Shown piece by piece: positions 1-14,071 of a stretch of 64,000 nucleotides of DNA. Each line of letters starts with the position of its first letter. Position 1 is the first letter of the stretch. The notes beneath the pieces were generated by a model that was not told the origin of the DNA, made no database searches, and saw only the letters and a program-made list of their open reading frames with translations. Made by a program: the position numbers and the translations under genes. Source of the stretch: Liolophura sinensis (taxonomy: Eukaryota; Mollusca; Polyplacophora; Chitonida; Chitonidae); NCBI RefSeq assembly GCF_032854445.1, contig NC_088300.1, positions 26,827,608 through 26,891,607 of the forward strand, given 5' to 3'.

Positions 1-100
1 GCATGAGCTGGACTTGAACTCACAGCGACCACATTGGTGAGAGGCTCCTGGGACATTACGCTGCGCTAGCGTGTTAACCAACCGAGCCATGGAGGCCCCA
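1..100 (-). repeat. SINE head, cut by the window edge
   Basis: Reverse complement of the tRNA-like head, including A box, B box and the GGGGCC 5' end at 96-100. The 3' domain would lie beyond the window start. Confidence 0.85.
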
Positions 101-267
101 TGAAACAAGTTTATAGCAATGAGGTTTGAGTAGTGTTTAATGTTGTAATGGAGAATTTTTACTTTTATCATAGCAGTCATTTGGATAAATGGATGAAACT
201 AAATTGTCAGAATAAACCACTGGCCTATGGAGAGATGTTGTGATTTGGGCTGTACTCATAAACATTT

Positions 268-345
268 TTACTTATACCACAGCAGCCCGCCAGCATAATG
301 GTGGCAGGAAACCGAGCAGAGCAAGAGGGGAAACCTGGAGCATGA
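268..345 (-). repeat. SINE fragment (central domain)
   Basis: Reverse-oriented remnant: CTTATACCACAGCAGCCCGC, then CAGCATAATGGTGGCAGGAA, then degenerate sequence. Confidence 0.6.
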
Positions 346-1825
346 ACAAGAAATAACAAGAGTTTCAAATCAATGCCCAAGTTAAAAATTCATGGAACCG
401 AAAGTCCACTGAGGGATTATGGTAAGTTTTACTTACAAAGTAAACTGGTAATTAGATCTGCACCAAAATTTATTTCATGAAAAGCCATTAATACTAAAGT
501 AAGCACAGATAAATCGGTTCCCATAGCAGAAATTGTTGGGAACCGAAAAAACGTCTCCCACCATTTCCCAGGTCAAAAGTAAATGGAACTGAAAAAGTGT
601 TTCCCACAATTCTGAAATCCTCATGCCTCTGTTTGGACTCTTCATCTAATTAAGCCTTTGTAATGTAATAAATACTGTATGTAACAAACATTGTACCTAA
701 CAACTTTTCTTTTTCTAATTGCTGCACAACAGGTAAGTGTTCTCTTTGAGTTCCATATCACTTTCAACACTTTTCTTTTCCTCAAAACCTACCTGAGTCC
801 CCGCCAGCAATGGAGGGATGAAGGGTCTTCAGATACAGGCTTAGTGTGGCCATTGTGACAATCACAGACAGCTGAACATCGGGTAACCAACGGCGATCCC
901 ATAAACTAGTTCGAACACTTTCAATCCTGTCAACACCACATACATGTATCTTCAATAAGGTGCCAAGAAAATTTTAAATTACCCATTCTAAGAGAAATCT
1001 GAATATAAATGTGGGTCACTGTCCAGAACCAATTCTTATGTAAATTCTAAAAATGTAAAGGAACCAAACTATATGGCATCATAAAAAATATGCTCGCTGG
1101 GGTGACCCTTTGAAAAACAGACAGTACTATGATGGTTTTATTCAGATTTTTTTTCCCTTGTTTTTCTCACAATGTTAATTTCCCAATCAAAAATCCCAAT
1201 CTTTTCGTAAGACCAAATAAGGCAGCAAAGAATTTTACACCGGCCAACAATATTGTTTCAGACACGTCATGGGATCTGGTTGTGGTGGTGGCGGGAGGCG
1301 GGGAGGGGGTGTTGTCAGGCAGCAATCTCTTGGTTAGGAGCCAATAGTCACCAGCAAGAACAATGTTTTAACTGGATGAGCTACTGAGCTAACACCTCAA
1401 TAGTTGTGTTCCACTGATAAGAAATGATCACAGACAAAAGACTGGCTTTGCTCAACTTCTCATTTAGTTATAAAATGACACAGAGTCTAATAAACTAGTG
1501 ATACCAGCCCATTCAACCTGTAAACTTTTATAAGAAGGAATTTCAACTGAATCATTTTCAAGAGATTATATACATGTACGTTGAAGGCAAAGAAAAGGCA
1601 CATAAAGATTACGTGATAAGAAAGACATCCTTTTTTTATTCATAGCGAATCAACATATTTTTTAAATTTATATACATGTATACTTTTTGCATTGTTTGAT
1701 TTGGAATTTTAGGGTTAGGGTTTTTGACAGTTTTGATTAGAGCACACAGAACATATGTTCCAAAGACACCATATTTCTCTGGCTTACCTAATAACGTGGA
1801 AGCTTTTTGTAACGTATTAGTTATA

Positions 1826-2032
1826 CCCGATTTATTTATCTGATTGGTGTTTTACGCCATACTCAAGAATATTTGACTTATACAGCGGCAGCCAGCATTA
1901 TGGTGAGAGGAAACCCGGCAGAGCCCGGGGGAAACCCACGACCATCCGCAGATTGCTGACAAACCTCTGCACGTATGCCCAGAGAGGAAGCCAGCATGAG
2001 CTGGACTTGAACTCACAGCCACTGCATTGGTG
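1826..2032 (-). repeat. 5'-truncated SINE with 13-bp target-site duplication
   Basis: Reverse orientation; the tRNA A-box half is missing. CGTATTAGTTATA is duplicated exactly at 1813-1825 and 2033-2045. The truncation therefore arose during insertion and not by later deletion. Confidence 0.9.
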
Positions 2033-2339
2033 CGTATTAGTTATAATGATAAACCATGATAATGAATAACTGATGTGAGATATTATATATCAAATTACCT
2101 TGAACATGAATCATCTGTACGGTATTCTCTTGCATGGTTTCTTGATGGTGAAAAGGAGTTCTTTTTGTTTTTTGTCATTGTGACAAGATCTTTTTTTGTC
2201 TGTTGTCCAACCGTATGACCGTCCACAGATTTCTTACTTCGGTCAGTTGGTTAAATCAATCTGAGATGCTGCCACCTTCACTCAGCATTCTAGAGCCACC
2301 TAGGACAAAAAGAGGAACTGTAAGGATCCTCCATAAATA

Positions 2340-2540
2340 CGATTTATTTGATCAATGCTTAACGCTACGCTCAAGAATTTTTCAATTATATGGCAGTGGT
2401 CTCTTTTATGGGTGGAAGAAGCCAGTGTGCCCTGAGGAAATCACTGACCTTTGCAGGACAAACCTCTTGACCTGCAAGTGCACCAAAAACAGCCTGAGCT
2501 GAATTTGAGATAATTATCTCATTGATCAGGGCCTGACGAA
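2340..2540 (-). repeat. Old, degenerate SINE copy
   Basis: A reverse-oriented series of family landmarks in the right order but heavily mutated (TTATTTGATCAATGC, CGCTCAAGAATTTTTCA, CAGCCTGAGCTGAATTTGAG, CAGGGCCTGACGAAG). Confidence 0.5.
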
Positions 2541-2794
2541 GAGCCAGCACTTTTGATCCTGCATAAAGTTGCAGACTTTAAAATCTGAGATTTTAAGATT
2601 TAAGATTAGTTGATAGTTCAGCAGCTCAATTTTAATGTTTTTTCTTCCAAAAGTGATGGCAGCATAAAATATTTTTTCATTCGGACACCCTACGCCTTCT
2701 GAAATGAAAGATGTGACACATGCAACCTTATAATTTTAGTTTTGTTTCATACAAATAATGTGTATCAGTCAAAGGAAATTTTTTTCTTAGTTTG

Positions 2795-3160
2795 GATTTA
2801 TTTATTTATTTGATTATTAGTTTCAAACTTTTATGCCATATATTTCACTTATATAATTGCGGCCAGCATTGCAGTGATAAGATTGACTTATTTTATTTGA
2901 TTCTTGGTACGCAATACTCAAGAATATTTCACTTATATGATGGCAGCCAGCATTATGGGGTGGGGGGGGGGGTGGGGGGGTGGGGGGGAAGGAACCAGGC
3001 AGAACCCGGGGTAAACCCACATGGTGATAGGAAACCTAAAACACATGACTATGGTTGCTGACAGATCCTCCCACGTGAGCGGACACAAAGCCAGCATGAG
3101 CTGGACTTGACCTCACAGTGATAACATTAGTGAGAAGCTCCTAGGTCATATAACAGAGAG
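2795..3160 (-). repeat. Two adjacent SINE copies, one with a G-run expansion
   Basis: A tail-end fragment (about 2795-2878) is followed by a nearly complete reverse copy (about 2886-3160). The position that normally reads ATTATGGTGGGAGGAAACC in reverse copies has grown into a 34-base run of G with isolated T (about 2957-2990). Confidence 0.75.
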
Positions 3161-4028
3161 CTTTCTTCCATGAATCACTAAAATGCATGCAGTTTAATGT
3201 TCAGTCTTAGCCAGGCCTACATTGAGGACAAGCTGAAATTAGGACAGATGAAAAATCTTAATCCCATCTTCATGCACAGAGACCAACACCTTTGATGAAA
3301 ATTTTCTTTCGCACGAGTTCTTCGTCTGTGCAGAATGTTGAATTGCTATTTGTTTTCCCCATAAAGCAGTATTTAACCTTTGGCCATTATAACAAAAGCT
3401 TAATGCAGTATCTAATCAACGAACATGATGTAATAGGCCTACTGACATGCCTATTTCTTCCCGAGACTTATCAAGCAGACAAGAAGGGAGATTTAGCAAT
3501 AAATTGGACTTTATAATTTGTTTTTTTTTTTTTTTCAACTTGAAATGTTTCAGTGAAGGACCCCATCGATCTTGCTTGCTTTTCTATACATTACGTATTT
3601 CCTGGTGTAGGGTCTACATATAACCAAGCTGTAGCAACGCGCAGGCATCAACTGACACTGCTGTGAGTGTGACAACTTCATCCCACATGTTAGTGGCTTT
3701 GGCCTAGTTACGAACCCGGCACTTGTTAGAACAAATGTGTCTTTACAGTTGTGAGAATAAATGTGTCGTGTCTTAATTTAACCAACTTAATTTCGGTGCC
3801 TTCTTCCCCGCTTGTGTGTGGCATGAATACAGGCGTCTTGGGTCAAGTTGCCATTCTTGTCATTATTTGAAAAAAACCGGAAATAATAGGACATGAAGGC
3901 AAGGTACGCGTCTCGTGTTTGACCTTGAACTGTCAACAACAACAGCTGCGGTCAAAAGGAAAGGCCGAGGAGAAAACGTGCGCTCGCCTACACCACGCAG
4001 TTTGACAGATCTGCGTGACGCTCTGAAA

Positions 4029-4037
4029 ATGACTTCC
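4029..4037 (+). CDS. UGP2: Candidate first coding exon of UGP2 (Met-Thr-Ser)
   Basis: ATG-ACT-TCC is followed directly by the donor GTAGGT at 4038. It ends in phase 0, matching the phase-0 acceptor at 19866/19867. Joining them gives a 504-aa protein of the expected length. The preceding 120 bases are unusually rich in CG dinucleotides for this window, as at a promoter or first exon. The implied first intron is about 15.8 kb. This is inference: any short ATG-GT segment in phase 0 could serve, and no transcript is available to decide. Confidence 0.35.
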
Positions 4038-6735
4038 GTAGGTATTTTAGACGGATGCAAAGGTTTTAAGGAACAGATATCATCATTTGCGTCTTGAGTG
4101 AATCACAGGGACTTGTGTGCACTGAGCCACAATTACAACAACGCTGCAGTAATGATAGAAATTTGGATCATTCGTTGATCACTGGCCTAAAATAATAGCT
4201 GTCATGGCAAGCTTTACCGAAACCATCAGTGGTTTTAAATCCACAAGAATTTCACAGATTTGGTGAATGAGATTTATTCTGTTCAAAATTAGACAAAGAA
4301 CTGAATGTACACTCTACATGTACATATAACTGCGGTCTGGTTCATCTTGGGTCTGTTCCATTCGCTCCCCAGTGGCCACTGGAGGAGTTAGTGGCCGTTG
4401 ACATGTCGTTCCTCTGGCCACTGGAACCACAGAGTCTGAAGTGTGTGGCGTGTATTGTAACATCTTAACTCATGCGACTTGACACAACTTCCGGACATTG
4501 GGATGTCACACTGCATCCTCCCATGGCCACTGAACCTGTCACCAGTGGCGGTCAGTTCAATGAATGGAACGCACCCCAAGATGGGCTCAGTGGGTCAGTG
4601 TGCTGTTTTAAATTTCTGGCATTCATCGTAACACTGAGTCTATCATCTTTCTCCAACTCAATGGAACTGATCACAATGATGTCTGCACTGACAGCAGAAT
4701 TTTAAAATAGCACACTTAGCCCATGTAGCTGCAGTCCTACATAATATTAGACATACATTTTAGTCTATCCATGATCTATATGGACTAATAGATGTGCTGT
4801 TTTAAAGGAATTATAGGTAAAACGCCCGCTAGCAAGAATACCAGCTACCAAAATGACTTCTATATGAAATGAATGTGTAGGCTAGTACCATGAGGCTAAA
4901 TTTTTGCATGCAGTAAATGCTGAAAAGTACAGATAATATTTGTATATATAATCTAAATAATTTGACACATTTTCCTCGTACTTAGAGCCATTAGTAGTGT
5001 CAGTATCTCAGATGATTAACAGTGTCATCAGCACAGCTGCCAAGTTTAGAGGTAATCTCTACCAGGCTGTTTCAAACAGCACATAGTCACACAGAGTTCC
5101 AAAAATGCACATTTCATCAATTTGTATTACTAAAATACATCCTGTAATGTACAAATGAATACTTTGAACCATCCAGGCGAAGTTAAACAATACACTAAAT
5201 CGGGTTAACTGAATATATTTTAAACAATTTCTCATGTTGATGACACCAAAGTGTTTTCATCACTTATATATCCCATAATGTTTAAAGTGCTTCATAAACA
5301 TGAAATTGACACTGCTAGTAACATATACATGGCTAGCAGTTAGCAGATGTTTTGACATGGTCTCAAATGCTGTGTATGCTGAGATGCTATAATTTCCAGT
5401 TATTATTTGTTAAAGAACGTGATTGAACTATGGTGATTGGTCCCACTCAGATTAGCCTTGTTTAGACTCATTATTGCTAGTAGAAGGCTAATTCCAACAG
5501 GTTCTGTTGAGTTGTTGGTTTGCTTTGCACATACTGTGTGAGTGTACAGTCCATACATGCATATGGCTTGGTCAGCTAGTCCTTACAACCCTTTTACATA
5601 GGAATCCTGACAAGTGCTAACACATGCATTATACAGTATGTTTTTAAAGACTTTGTTTTTAGCTACATTATGTGTGGTTTGTGAACAGTTCTGACATTAA
5701 CAACATCAGTGTACTGTTTTGTCTGAGCAAATAGTGTTTGTTTTGTAACACATTACCATGTATGTTTACTTGTTCCTTCACATGTGTATTAGGATGTTGA
5801 ATGTTCAAGGGCAAATAACTCCCCATTTTCAGGACGGAAATGTGCATAAGGGAGATAATCCACTCCACTAGGAGAGTTTACAAAAAAAATTAGTAATATC
5901 ATTGACTTATGGCTTACAGCTTATTGAAGATGGTTATTAGGGCAGACAATTCCAAGTGATGTGAAGTTTATGGTTAATGTACTGTTTTGGGCTCAGATGT
6001 GATATGCATGTGTCTATTAGGAAAGGATTGAGCCCTTGTTGTGTACTTCTTATTGTATACCAGGTAATGCAACAGTGGTAATCTGCAGTTTGGATCAGTG
6101 GATGGAAAGTGGCACTTTGTTTAATGTATGTGTATGTAGTCAGTCATTGTTCTTGTGAAAATATTTCTGTGTATCCAAATGATCATTCTTACCCAAAAAT
6201 CAGACTTGCAGTACAATGAAGAAATCTTTTGTAATAATAACATTTACTCATTTGGTGGACCTTTACACACTGGGTGATACACAGTATGTTGTGAACCTTT
6301 ACATATTGCAGTAAAAAAAATATTGTCACATTCTTCAGTTTTAAGTCTTAATTGCTTCTTAATTACTATTTTGTGTTCACATTAAGACAAGGTTTGTTTT
6401 AACATCTCACATCAAAGATTTGCCTTTAATGCCCAACGAAAGCTACTGTACAGTTTGATAAGAGTTGTGGATATTCTATTCGAATGAAGCATATAAATCT
6501 TAAGGTATAATCTTCAATAAGGTAACATTTTATCAGTGACACTGGTACATCATAGGAATGAAATGATATACTGACAAATTTTAAGTTGAGTCAGGCAAAT
6601 GTATGGGAAATGACAAGTTTGAAAGCAAATGAGGTTCATGTGTGTTGGTGTGTTGATCATTATTGTGACACTTTATGGACAGCCTCAGCTGTATCCCTTA
6701 TTCACTTTTTTACAATTATGTTTTATCTAAAAAAA

Positions 6736-6828
6736 AATTCCACCCACCATAATGCTGGCCGCCGTCGTATAAGTGAAATATTCTTGAGTACGGCATAAAA
6801 CACCAATCAAATAAATAAATAAATAAAG
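6736..6828 (+). repeat. SINE 3' domain, 5'-truncated
   Basis: Starts at CCACCCACCATAATGCTGGC and ends in an AAATA tail. It is bracketed by CTAAAAAAA (6727-6735 and 6829-6837), a possible target-site duplication in an A-rich context. Confidence 0.8.
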
Positions 6829-8833
6829 CTAAAAAAAGAATATAAAAAATACTGTGTATTGAGCTACATGTGGCATTTTGAAGGTATGTAGGGCAAAACA
6901 TCTTTGATTCCCTGCAATATTCCTGGTTTCAACTCTGTTTTGTTTATTTTAAGTGTAAATGTTAGCGTAAATGTTTAAGGGATTCACGTATTAAGCCGAC
7001 GTTATAAATTTATTTATCTTTACTGGTAAGCTCAAGTCTTGGGTAGTTTTGTTACCACATCTGTTTTTCTAAAGGATTTTTTCTCAACAAAACACCTGTG
7101 TAAGATTAAATTACACTTTTGCAGTGATGTCATAGCTGCTCTGTTGTCACATGACTGGAGTACTCAAAGTGAATTTAACGCCAGCAAAAATCTGGAAAAA
7201 GATTTTACCATAAAAAAGATGAAAAAAGTCTTTCTGACAAAATAATCAGAATGTGCCCTGTAGCACATAAAACTGAAAACTCATTTAAATTCGTCATTTT
7301 GCCCTTTTAGCCTCATGTTATTTGTCACATTTTAGGTTCCATGCATAGAAACCAAATGCGCGAAAGTATGAATAGAATCTCAAAATTTATAGGCAAAATG
7401 TGCAACCTATGCGGCAAAAGTTGTACTGGGTCATGTACTGTAATATGGGTCAGAAAATGTCAGGTATGCAGTATCTGGCCAGGTAAACCCATCTTGTTGG
7501 ATTATTGTACTCTGAACAGTGAGAGAACAGTGATGATAATCAATGATTAAAGATTTTTTCAGTTTTCATCAAACGCTTCCCCTCACCTGTTGCCACAACA
7601 GTTCCTGTAATCAATTTCTTCTGCCCTTCCCAGTCTTTATAAGTTCAAAAACACAAAATTTGAGAGAATTTATTATTCCTTTACTAAGGAGGACGCCAGA
7701 TAACTACACACTGGGATGAGCGGGTATAAGTAATGCATTCACTGCTACACATGTATTTGCCAAGAGGCATAAGTACAGGTGCACTGAATTAGCTTGAGAT
7801 ATGATTAAAATTTTACTTATGGTCCTCAATTTTTCTTTCTAAAAAGTATCATATTTTATTATTTTAATGAGATTTCACCAAATGACAAAGAACATAATGA
7901 CAATACTGGAGAAATGGCTTATGTGAGTGGAGGCAACCGTTTTGAGAATTTTATCCAGTCACACACGTGCCGTGCATCTGTAGCTAAACTATTTACACAG
8001 GGCCCATGGTGCTCCCTGTAAATGATATAGTAGGCCTACTGTATCAACAGTTCAAGCAGTGGAAGAACTATTCTTCCAGTATGTCCAGTATCCGAGAAAA
8101 TTATATTTATCACTTGGGCCTTTATCGCTGAAGCTAGTCCACAACCTTTATCTTCCATAGGCTAATGTTTAGACTATTATACAGAAAATACCTTTGACGT
8201 TAGAGATCTAAAGTAAACGTGACATTACCCTGCTGTCAATAATGGAGACATGCTGATGCTGCATCAAGACAAAGTTTCACTAAATTTTTACTGGGTTGAA
8301 AAAAAGCTGAAAAAAAATTTAATGCTGGCATAAACATTAGTCACTTTAATTTTCATAAGAAAATGTAAAACACGAGATATGTAAATCATTATTTCTTTAT
8401 ATCCCTGATACAAGTTACCATTCCCATCTACATACACCCCCCCTCCCAACACACACACTTACACCATTCAAGGTTTTCATACTCTACTGATACGTTAACA
8501 GTGTAGATTTATTTAGGTTGAAATATTGATTTTTATTGATTAATGAAGTAGACTAAAAATCTATGTGCAGTGTATGGATGGATTGTGATCTCCTTTTTTT
8601 TCTCTGGGTCCAGCAGGTGGCGGCTGAAATTAAGGATAGGCATAAAACACTTTGATATTAGCAGGCTGCCAGGTTGTAAGGAGCTGTATGTGCACAGTGT
8701 GTTACTCTTCGCGTTCTCCTAAGGCTAAAGTATCTCATCTTCAGGCAGTAGTGACCTCTAGGAAATTTCAGTTATCTGCAGTCCTCAAGCAAACCTGAAT
8801 TGAAGGTGTTGAGTAAAACTTTAGAAAGCTTTA

Positions 8834-8857
8834 CATATATATATATATATATATATA
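8834..8857. repeat. (TA)n microsatellite
   Basis: An uninterrupted run of about twelve AT/TA units. A similar shorter run lies at about 32765-32780. Confidence 0.9.
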
Positions 8858-11800
8858 GTTTTAAGTATCACAAACTATTCAACCCAGATTTGAGTGTATA
8901 AATTTCTCGCACCACTGCTTCTGGTCGGAGTAATTATAGTGATCTGGCATATATGTTCAATGGAATTTTTGGGAAAAATACCTGGTTATAGCTATGTAAG
9001 TATTGTCATCTTCCTTGTGTAATGATGAACTGTTGAGCAATTCTATCAGAACCACAGAACAACCAATTTCCATAAAAGAAGTGATTTTAAAGTTTTACAT
9101 CAAGACGTTTGTTCTCAAAATTTATTTAGAAGTTCTTTTCTCCATATTTTAGTGAATCATGTTTAAATAACTTTTGTGTTTTCAGAGATTTAGAAATGCA
9201 GATACTGCTACATGTATATATCTATATATCTTCAGTTAGAATTTTTTTGTTTTTTTCGATATCTGATATTGAAATGTCCTGCATATGTACAATGCAGTAT
9301 GTATGACAGTGGGATGGAGTGGAGGGGGAGGGGGGGGTGCGTTATTATATGGTTTGTAACATCCAACACAACCTTGGGTTTAGTTGCGGTTTAATGCGGC
9401 ACTCAAGAAAAAACTGATACATGTAGTTCTAAGGGTAGGATTGAACCAAGACCTTGTGTGTCTGAAAGAAGTTGAAAGAAAAACTTCTTGAAGGTGAACT
9501 GCAAAGGGTTTTTATCTGTAACTGAAAGTTATCATGGTGATCCATAATTGTAGTGCATTTTTCTGGTATTTTATAATTGTGTATGCAGTTTGTACATATA
9601 GCTTACATATATGGTTTGTCACTGGCAAGACAAAAACTGCACAAATTTGAACAGACTTTAATTTGCTTAAAGCTCCATGGTATGTTGGTGGATTTTGGAA
9701 TGTTCTGACGTCAAAGTGGCCCTCCCCAGTAGCTCATTGACCTCACAAACCTCACAAAAACTGCTACATGGTTTGTAAACATGAATGACAAAGCAAAACC
9801 GATTTACGTGGCAACATTCTAAAACCAAGGACATTTTCAGTAGAACATTTCATGTACGTTGGAAAGGTGTAAAGATTTATTTTCAAAACATTTAAAGAAT
9901 TTGTACAAAGGGTACTTTCAAAATCTCCCACAATGACGAGGCGATGTTGGAAAGTTCACAGCCTGTCCTTCCTTTAAAAATTCATGTGTGTAATTTACAT
10001 TTACTGGAGTTGCACTCACCATGGGTTCAGAAGGTCAGAGTTGTCAGCTTTAACATTGAGTCAGGGGAAAGGATGCACTATCTCTGAACCTTTTCAGTCT
10101 TTGAAGGTGTTCGTTAAATGAGGGATGGGTGTTAAAATGTCAGCTTTTGTCACATGTCAGAGAAGTCCAAAACCAGGTGAGCTAGTGGAATTGCATACAC
10201 GTGTACATGTACCAGGAGCTCACATGTACATGTACTTGATATGGGTTTGGCATGTCAAATATGCCTGTGCATGACGTCTTTTTATAACAAAAATTGAATT
10301 CAGTTTTTGTCAGATCTTACCAATGTGTTGTAAGATTTGACCTTGGAAAAATCTTTGTCTTCCTCCTGAGCCAAGTTTTTAAGGCAATATATTTAACCTT
10401 ATAACCTTAAATCTCTTTTACAGTGTGTTTATGTGCATATATCTACATTTATTACAAGCCATTCAAAGAGGAGAACTTCAAAGAGAGTATTTCACAAACT
10501 GTATATATACAGGTATATACTGTACATTGTTGAAGTCAGTTGTATAAATTTATATTCTCAATAAGGTTACCCATGAACTTGATCCCCAAACTGACATGCA
10601 TTGAAATATTTGCTGATCTTGAAAACATATGTAATATATTACATATATCTAGAGAGATTTATATGTGGTTGCTCCTCGTGATCTGTTCAGTACTTGACTC
10701 TATCTGCATCTATAGGGGTATTTGACGACCAAGCCAGCATGGACAGAAGGAACAGTTATGGGTTGTTAGAGTTCTGGGCAAGTTTTATCTTTGTATTGTG
10801 CACTCAGTCTAGTAAAACTTCATGTATTTGTTTGTTTATTTTAATTCTGACACCCAAAGCCCTAGAATTGGGTAGAGAGTTTCAAGCTGTCTGTTAAACT
10901 TGTTTCACTGGAAGCAGTCCTTCTGTCAAAGTCCTGTGATAGTTTCATTGTTTTGGCATTTGTTACTAAGCAGTTTTTAACGAAACTGGAAGCCAGTCTG
11001 AAAAAAAAAACCCAAAAAAGCTCTAGAACTGGCTGCAGTTTCATGGCTTCCAAGCAACCTGCACAAATGATCTTCATTGCAGATATGACAATGTTTGTAA
11101 CAGCTGTTTAGCAACATAGCAGTGATGGTATATTAAGATACAAAGTTCTCTTTGGGAAATCTTGGATGATTAACTCAAGAACATTGTAATTGTCCAGTTA
11201 CCTTCTAAATCTAGGTTAAATGAATGAACTTAAATTTCTATTTTTGAAATAGCGTGATGTCATTTAAACACCTCTAGTGAAAAAATGGTTAATTGTAGGT
11301 GAAATATGTTCGGGCTCCGTGGAAAGTATGTATATTAGACTACAATCTGGTAAAATTTTTAGCTCATAGTTTTTGATTTACAGGTCATTGTCATATATTC
11401 CACTAATTGCAAGGTTTGGTTTCAATGGATTTTAATGTCTTTTTCAAATATTATTTAACTTACTAATGTAACATTGTGTATGAGGAAAATCTGCTCGTAC
11501 CCCATTAAGCAGAGAATTTCAAAGGTGGATTCCACCTACATGTACTGAAGGAGCAGTGCTTATGTCTGGGTCCTGTATGATATTCCTCCAGCATACCTCA
11601 CGGCACTTAGAAACAAAACAACCCACAGGTAGATGTGTGCCTAGTTATGTGCTCTATCAGGCACACTTTGACCACTGCTAAAGTTAGATCAAGGGGAAAA
11701 GTACTCACGGGTTATCATTTGTCTTCCGGGTAAGTAGTAGGCCTACAATACATGTACATGTCAAATTTGTAGTGGTATTTTGTTGAATCCATTGTTCTAA

Positions 11801-13330
11801 CACGGTGAAAATAGGAGACACTGAATAGGCCATTTTAAGCAGATTTTTGTTTTAACAGCAAACAAAATGCAAAAAACATTGAATTTTTATGTAGGATTAG
11901 GTTGATGTACGTGTTAGGGCTGGGGTTTACTCTGGACGCCTCACATGAAAGTGAAAGCTTCTTGACTAAAGTGTTAAACAGATGTTTTCAAACCTTATGT
12001 GGCTTGATGTCGCCATGTCAGCATGTAGTCTGGTGGAGAATACTATACAATACTCTAATTAACTTTCGCGTCACTGAACAGTTAAAAGTGTATATTAATC
12101 ATTCAAAAACAACGGAAAACCTCAAATAAACCAGAATCATTTTAAAACTTATGTTAGTCTCTTTTTAAAAACGTACAATACATTTATAGTGTATCAAAAG
12201 CAGCATGTTTTGTGAACATGATGCTGCACAAATGTCCTGGAATAACCATCAAAAGGACTTTGAACCTGTAGGTTGTTATTATTGACGTGTGTATGATAGA
12301 AGGGATTGAGTAGGGGTAATGGGGATAGAAAATATGTGAAAATATGTGCTAAGCCATAAGTGCTCATTGCAGAAATAAAGTATAGCCTGTTCGGGAATTT
12401 AATGATTCACTCGTTGTCAGAGAAAGTAAAGTTTGAGAATGAGAGCCATATGCCCTGTGTATTCAAGTGAGTATCCACAGCTTCAATCTGTACAGTTCAA
12501 ATCATCCAACTTCACATCATAGAGCTAACCAAATATACATGTACTCGCTGAACTACTTCATGTATCTAAACAATGTGTAAAATGCCAAGCCGTATTTGCA
12601 CATCTGTCTAGGTGGCTGAACAGACTTGACACTACTAGGATTTTCTGGATAAACCTGGATTTGTGCCTATCTCATGTTAATACAGAAAGTGACTTGTAAC
12701 ATCAAACAGGCAATTCCTGGTTGTGCTCTACTCTGTTTCGAGGTAGTGTATACACCCTAATGTTGATGTACAGTATGGGCGTACTCATCCTTTAGTAGAA
12801 GTGTTTAGTGAAGCTATCATTACTTTAATTATTTCTGCTGCCCTTGGAATTCAGGAAAGTTGTGTTGTACTACATATATACATGTATGCCGTACTAAGCA
12901 GCTGTAGAATTTAGGCTAATGACACTAATCCTTGTTTACTGTTCAAATATTTTGAGATTGGTTCAGGCTGTGGAACAATTTTCAAATTTCATTATCATTA
13001 TTTTACAATGGTGTCACATTTTGCAACAGATTTAGGTAAAAAAGGAAACGGTGAGTTCCGATGCATGGGCTAATATGACAGTTGTGGTGAATCAAAAGCT
13101 CATTTTGATACTTTAATGAAATAGTGTCAAAAAGGCTTTCATGATTGGCTTAGAGGTATATCTAGGTCACTTCAGTGATAAACTCAGGCAAAGTCTCTTG
13201 AGCTTTCCATGGACAAACATTTGCAAGCTTTATTGTACATGTACATGTAGTTCTGGCCTTAAAACTGTCAAGTGCAGTGTACATATAGACATATATGCTT
13301 CTTCAACCCAGCTGAAAGCTATCTAAACCC

Positions 13331-13625
13331 TGGTGGCCAGCAAGTTACTGTTGCTTGTGTCACACAGGGTGTTCAGTTATTTATCGGAAGGAAAAAGCTC
13401 TCTTTGCCAAGCTGTCACAGTGTCTGGAACGAAATACTGCAGGGATTGCCTGTATAAACGTGTAGATGTACATGTAACTATTGGAATACTATGGCCAACT
13501 GTTGCATGTAGCACGCAGGGTGTTAAGTAAATTTGCCAGAAACCTATCCATGCCAAGCTGTCACACAGTGTCCTGAGCAGGCTACTACAGGCGTCATTGC
13601 GTATACTTGTAACTATTCATTGCAT
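13331..13625 (+). repeat. Diverged tandem duplication, about 151-bp period
   Basis: ACTGTTGCTTGTGTCACACA at 13347 and ACTGTTGCATGTAGCACGCA at 13498 start parallel stretches. Both contain CAGGGTGTT, TGCCAAGCTGTCACA, AGTGTC and a GTAACTATT end. Confidence 0.75.
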
Positions 13626-14071
13626 GTACCATGGATACTTACCAGTTTCAAGTAAGTTGAGGTTGTCAGTCGTATCAAGTAAATGCCTGCCTGTTAAATT
13701 TGTCTCTCACTTGTTCAGAATTTCCAATTTCTTATTCTGGTTTTAGTTTTTATTTCATTTGTTGTTATTTTTTTTTATTTGACGTGTGAAAGATGTAGCT
13801 TAAGTTGTGCAATGAATGAATGATATATTTGATTTACATATATACATTTGCATACAAAATGTTATAAACATGTGCATTTCCCCTTCTGCTGAACTATGTG
13901 GCATTAACTGTAGAAATGAAAAGCATTGGTCTGTTTATTTTATCCAAACACTGTAAGAGTTTATGTCAATCATTTAAAAGATGCGGCAACATAGGTGCTG
14001 AGAAATTATGTTGTAGATTTACCTTGAATAAATATTTATTTAATTAATGGTTGTTTGACACTGTTCTCCGG

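Larger units (their letters stand above)
101..4028. other. Repeat-rich flank without recognised genes
   Basis: Apart from the SINE copies listed, I see no exon with convincing coding content. 3900-4028 is richer in CG than its surroundings and could be the UGP2 promoter. Confidence 0.5.

Noticed and set aside
3863-4097. Longer coding exon near 3.9-4.1 kb (60- and 65-aa frames)
   Set aside because: The frames are short and low in protein character. Only the ATG-ACT-TCC start fits the phase of the UGP2 exon, so only that is proposed.
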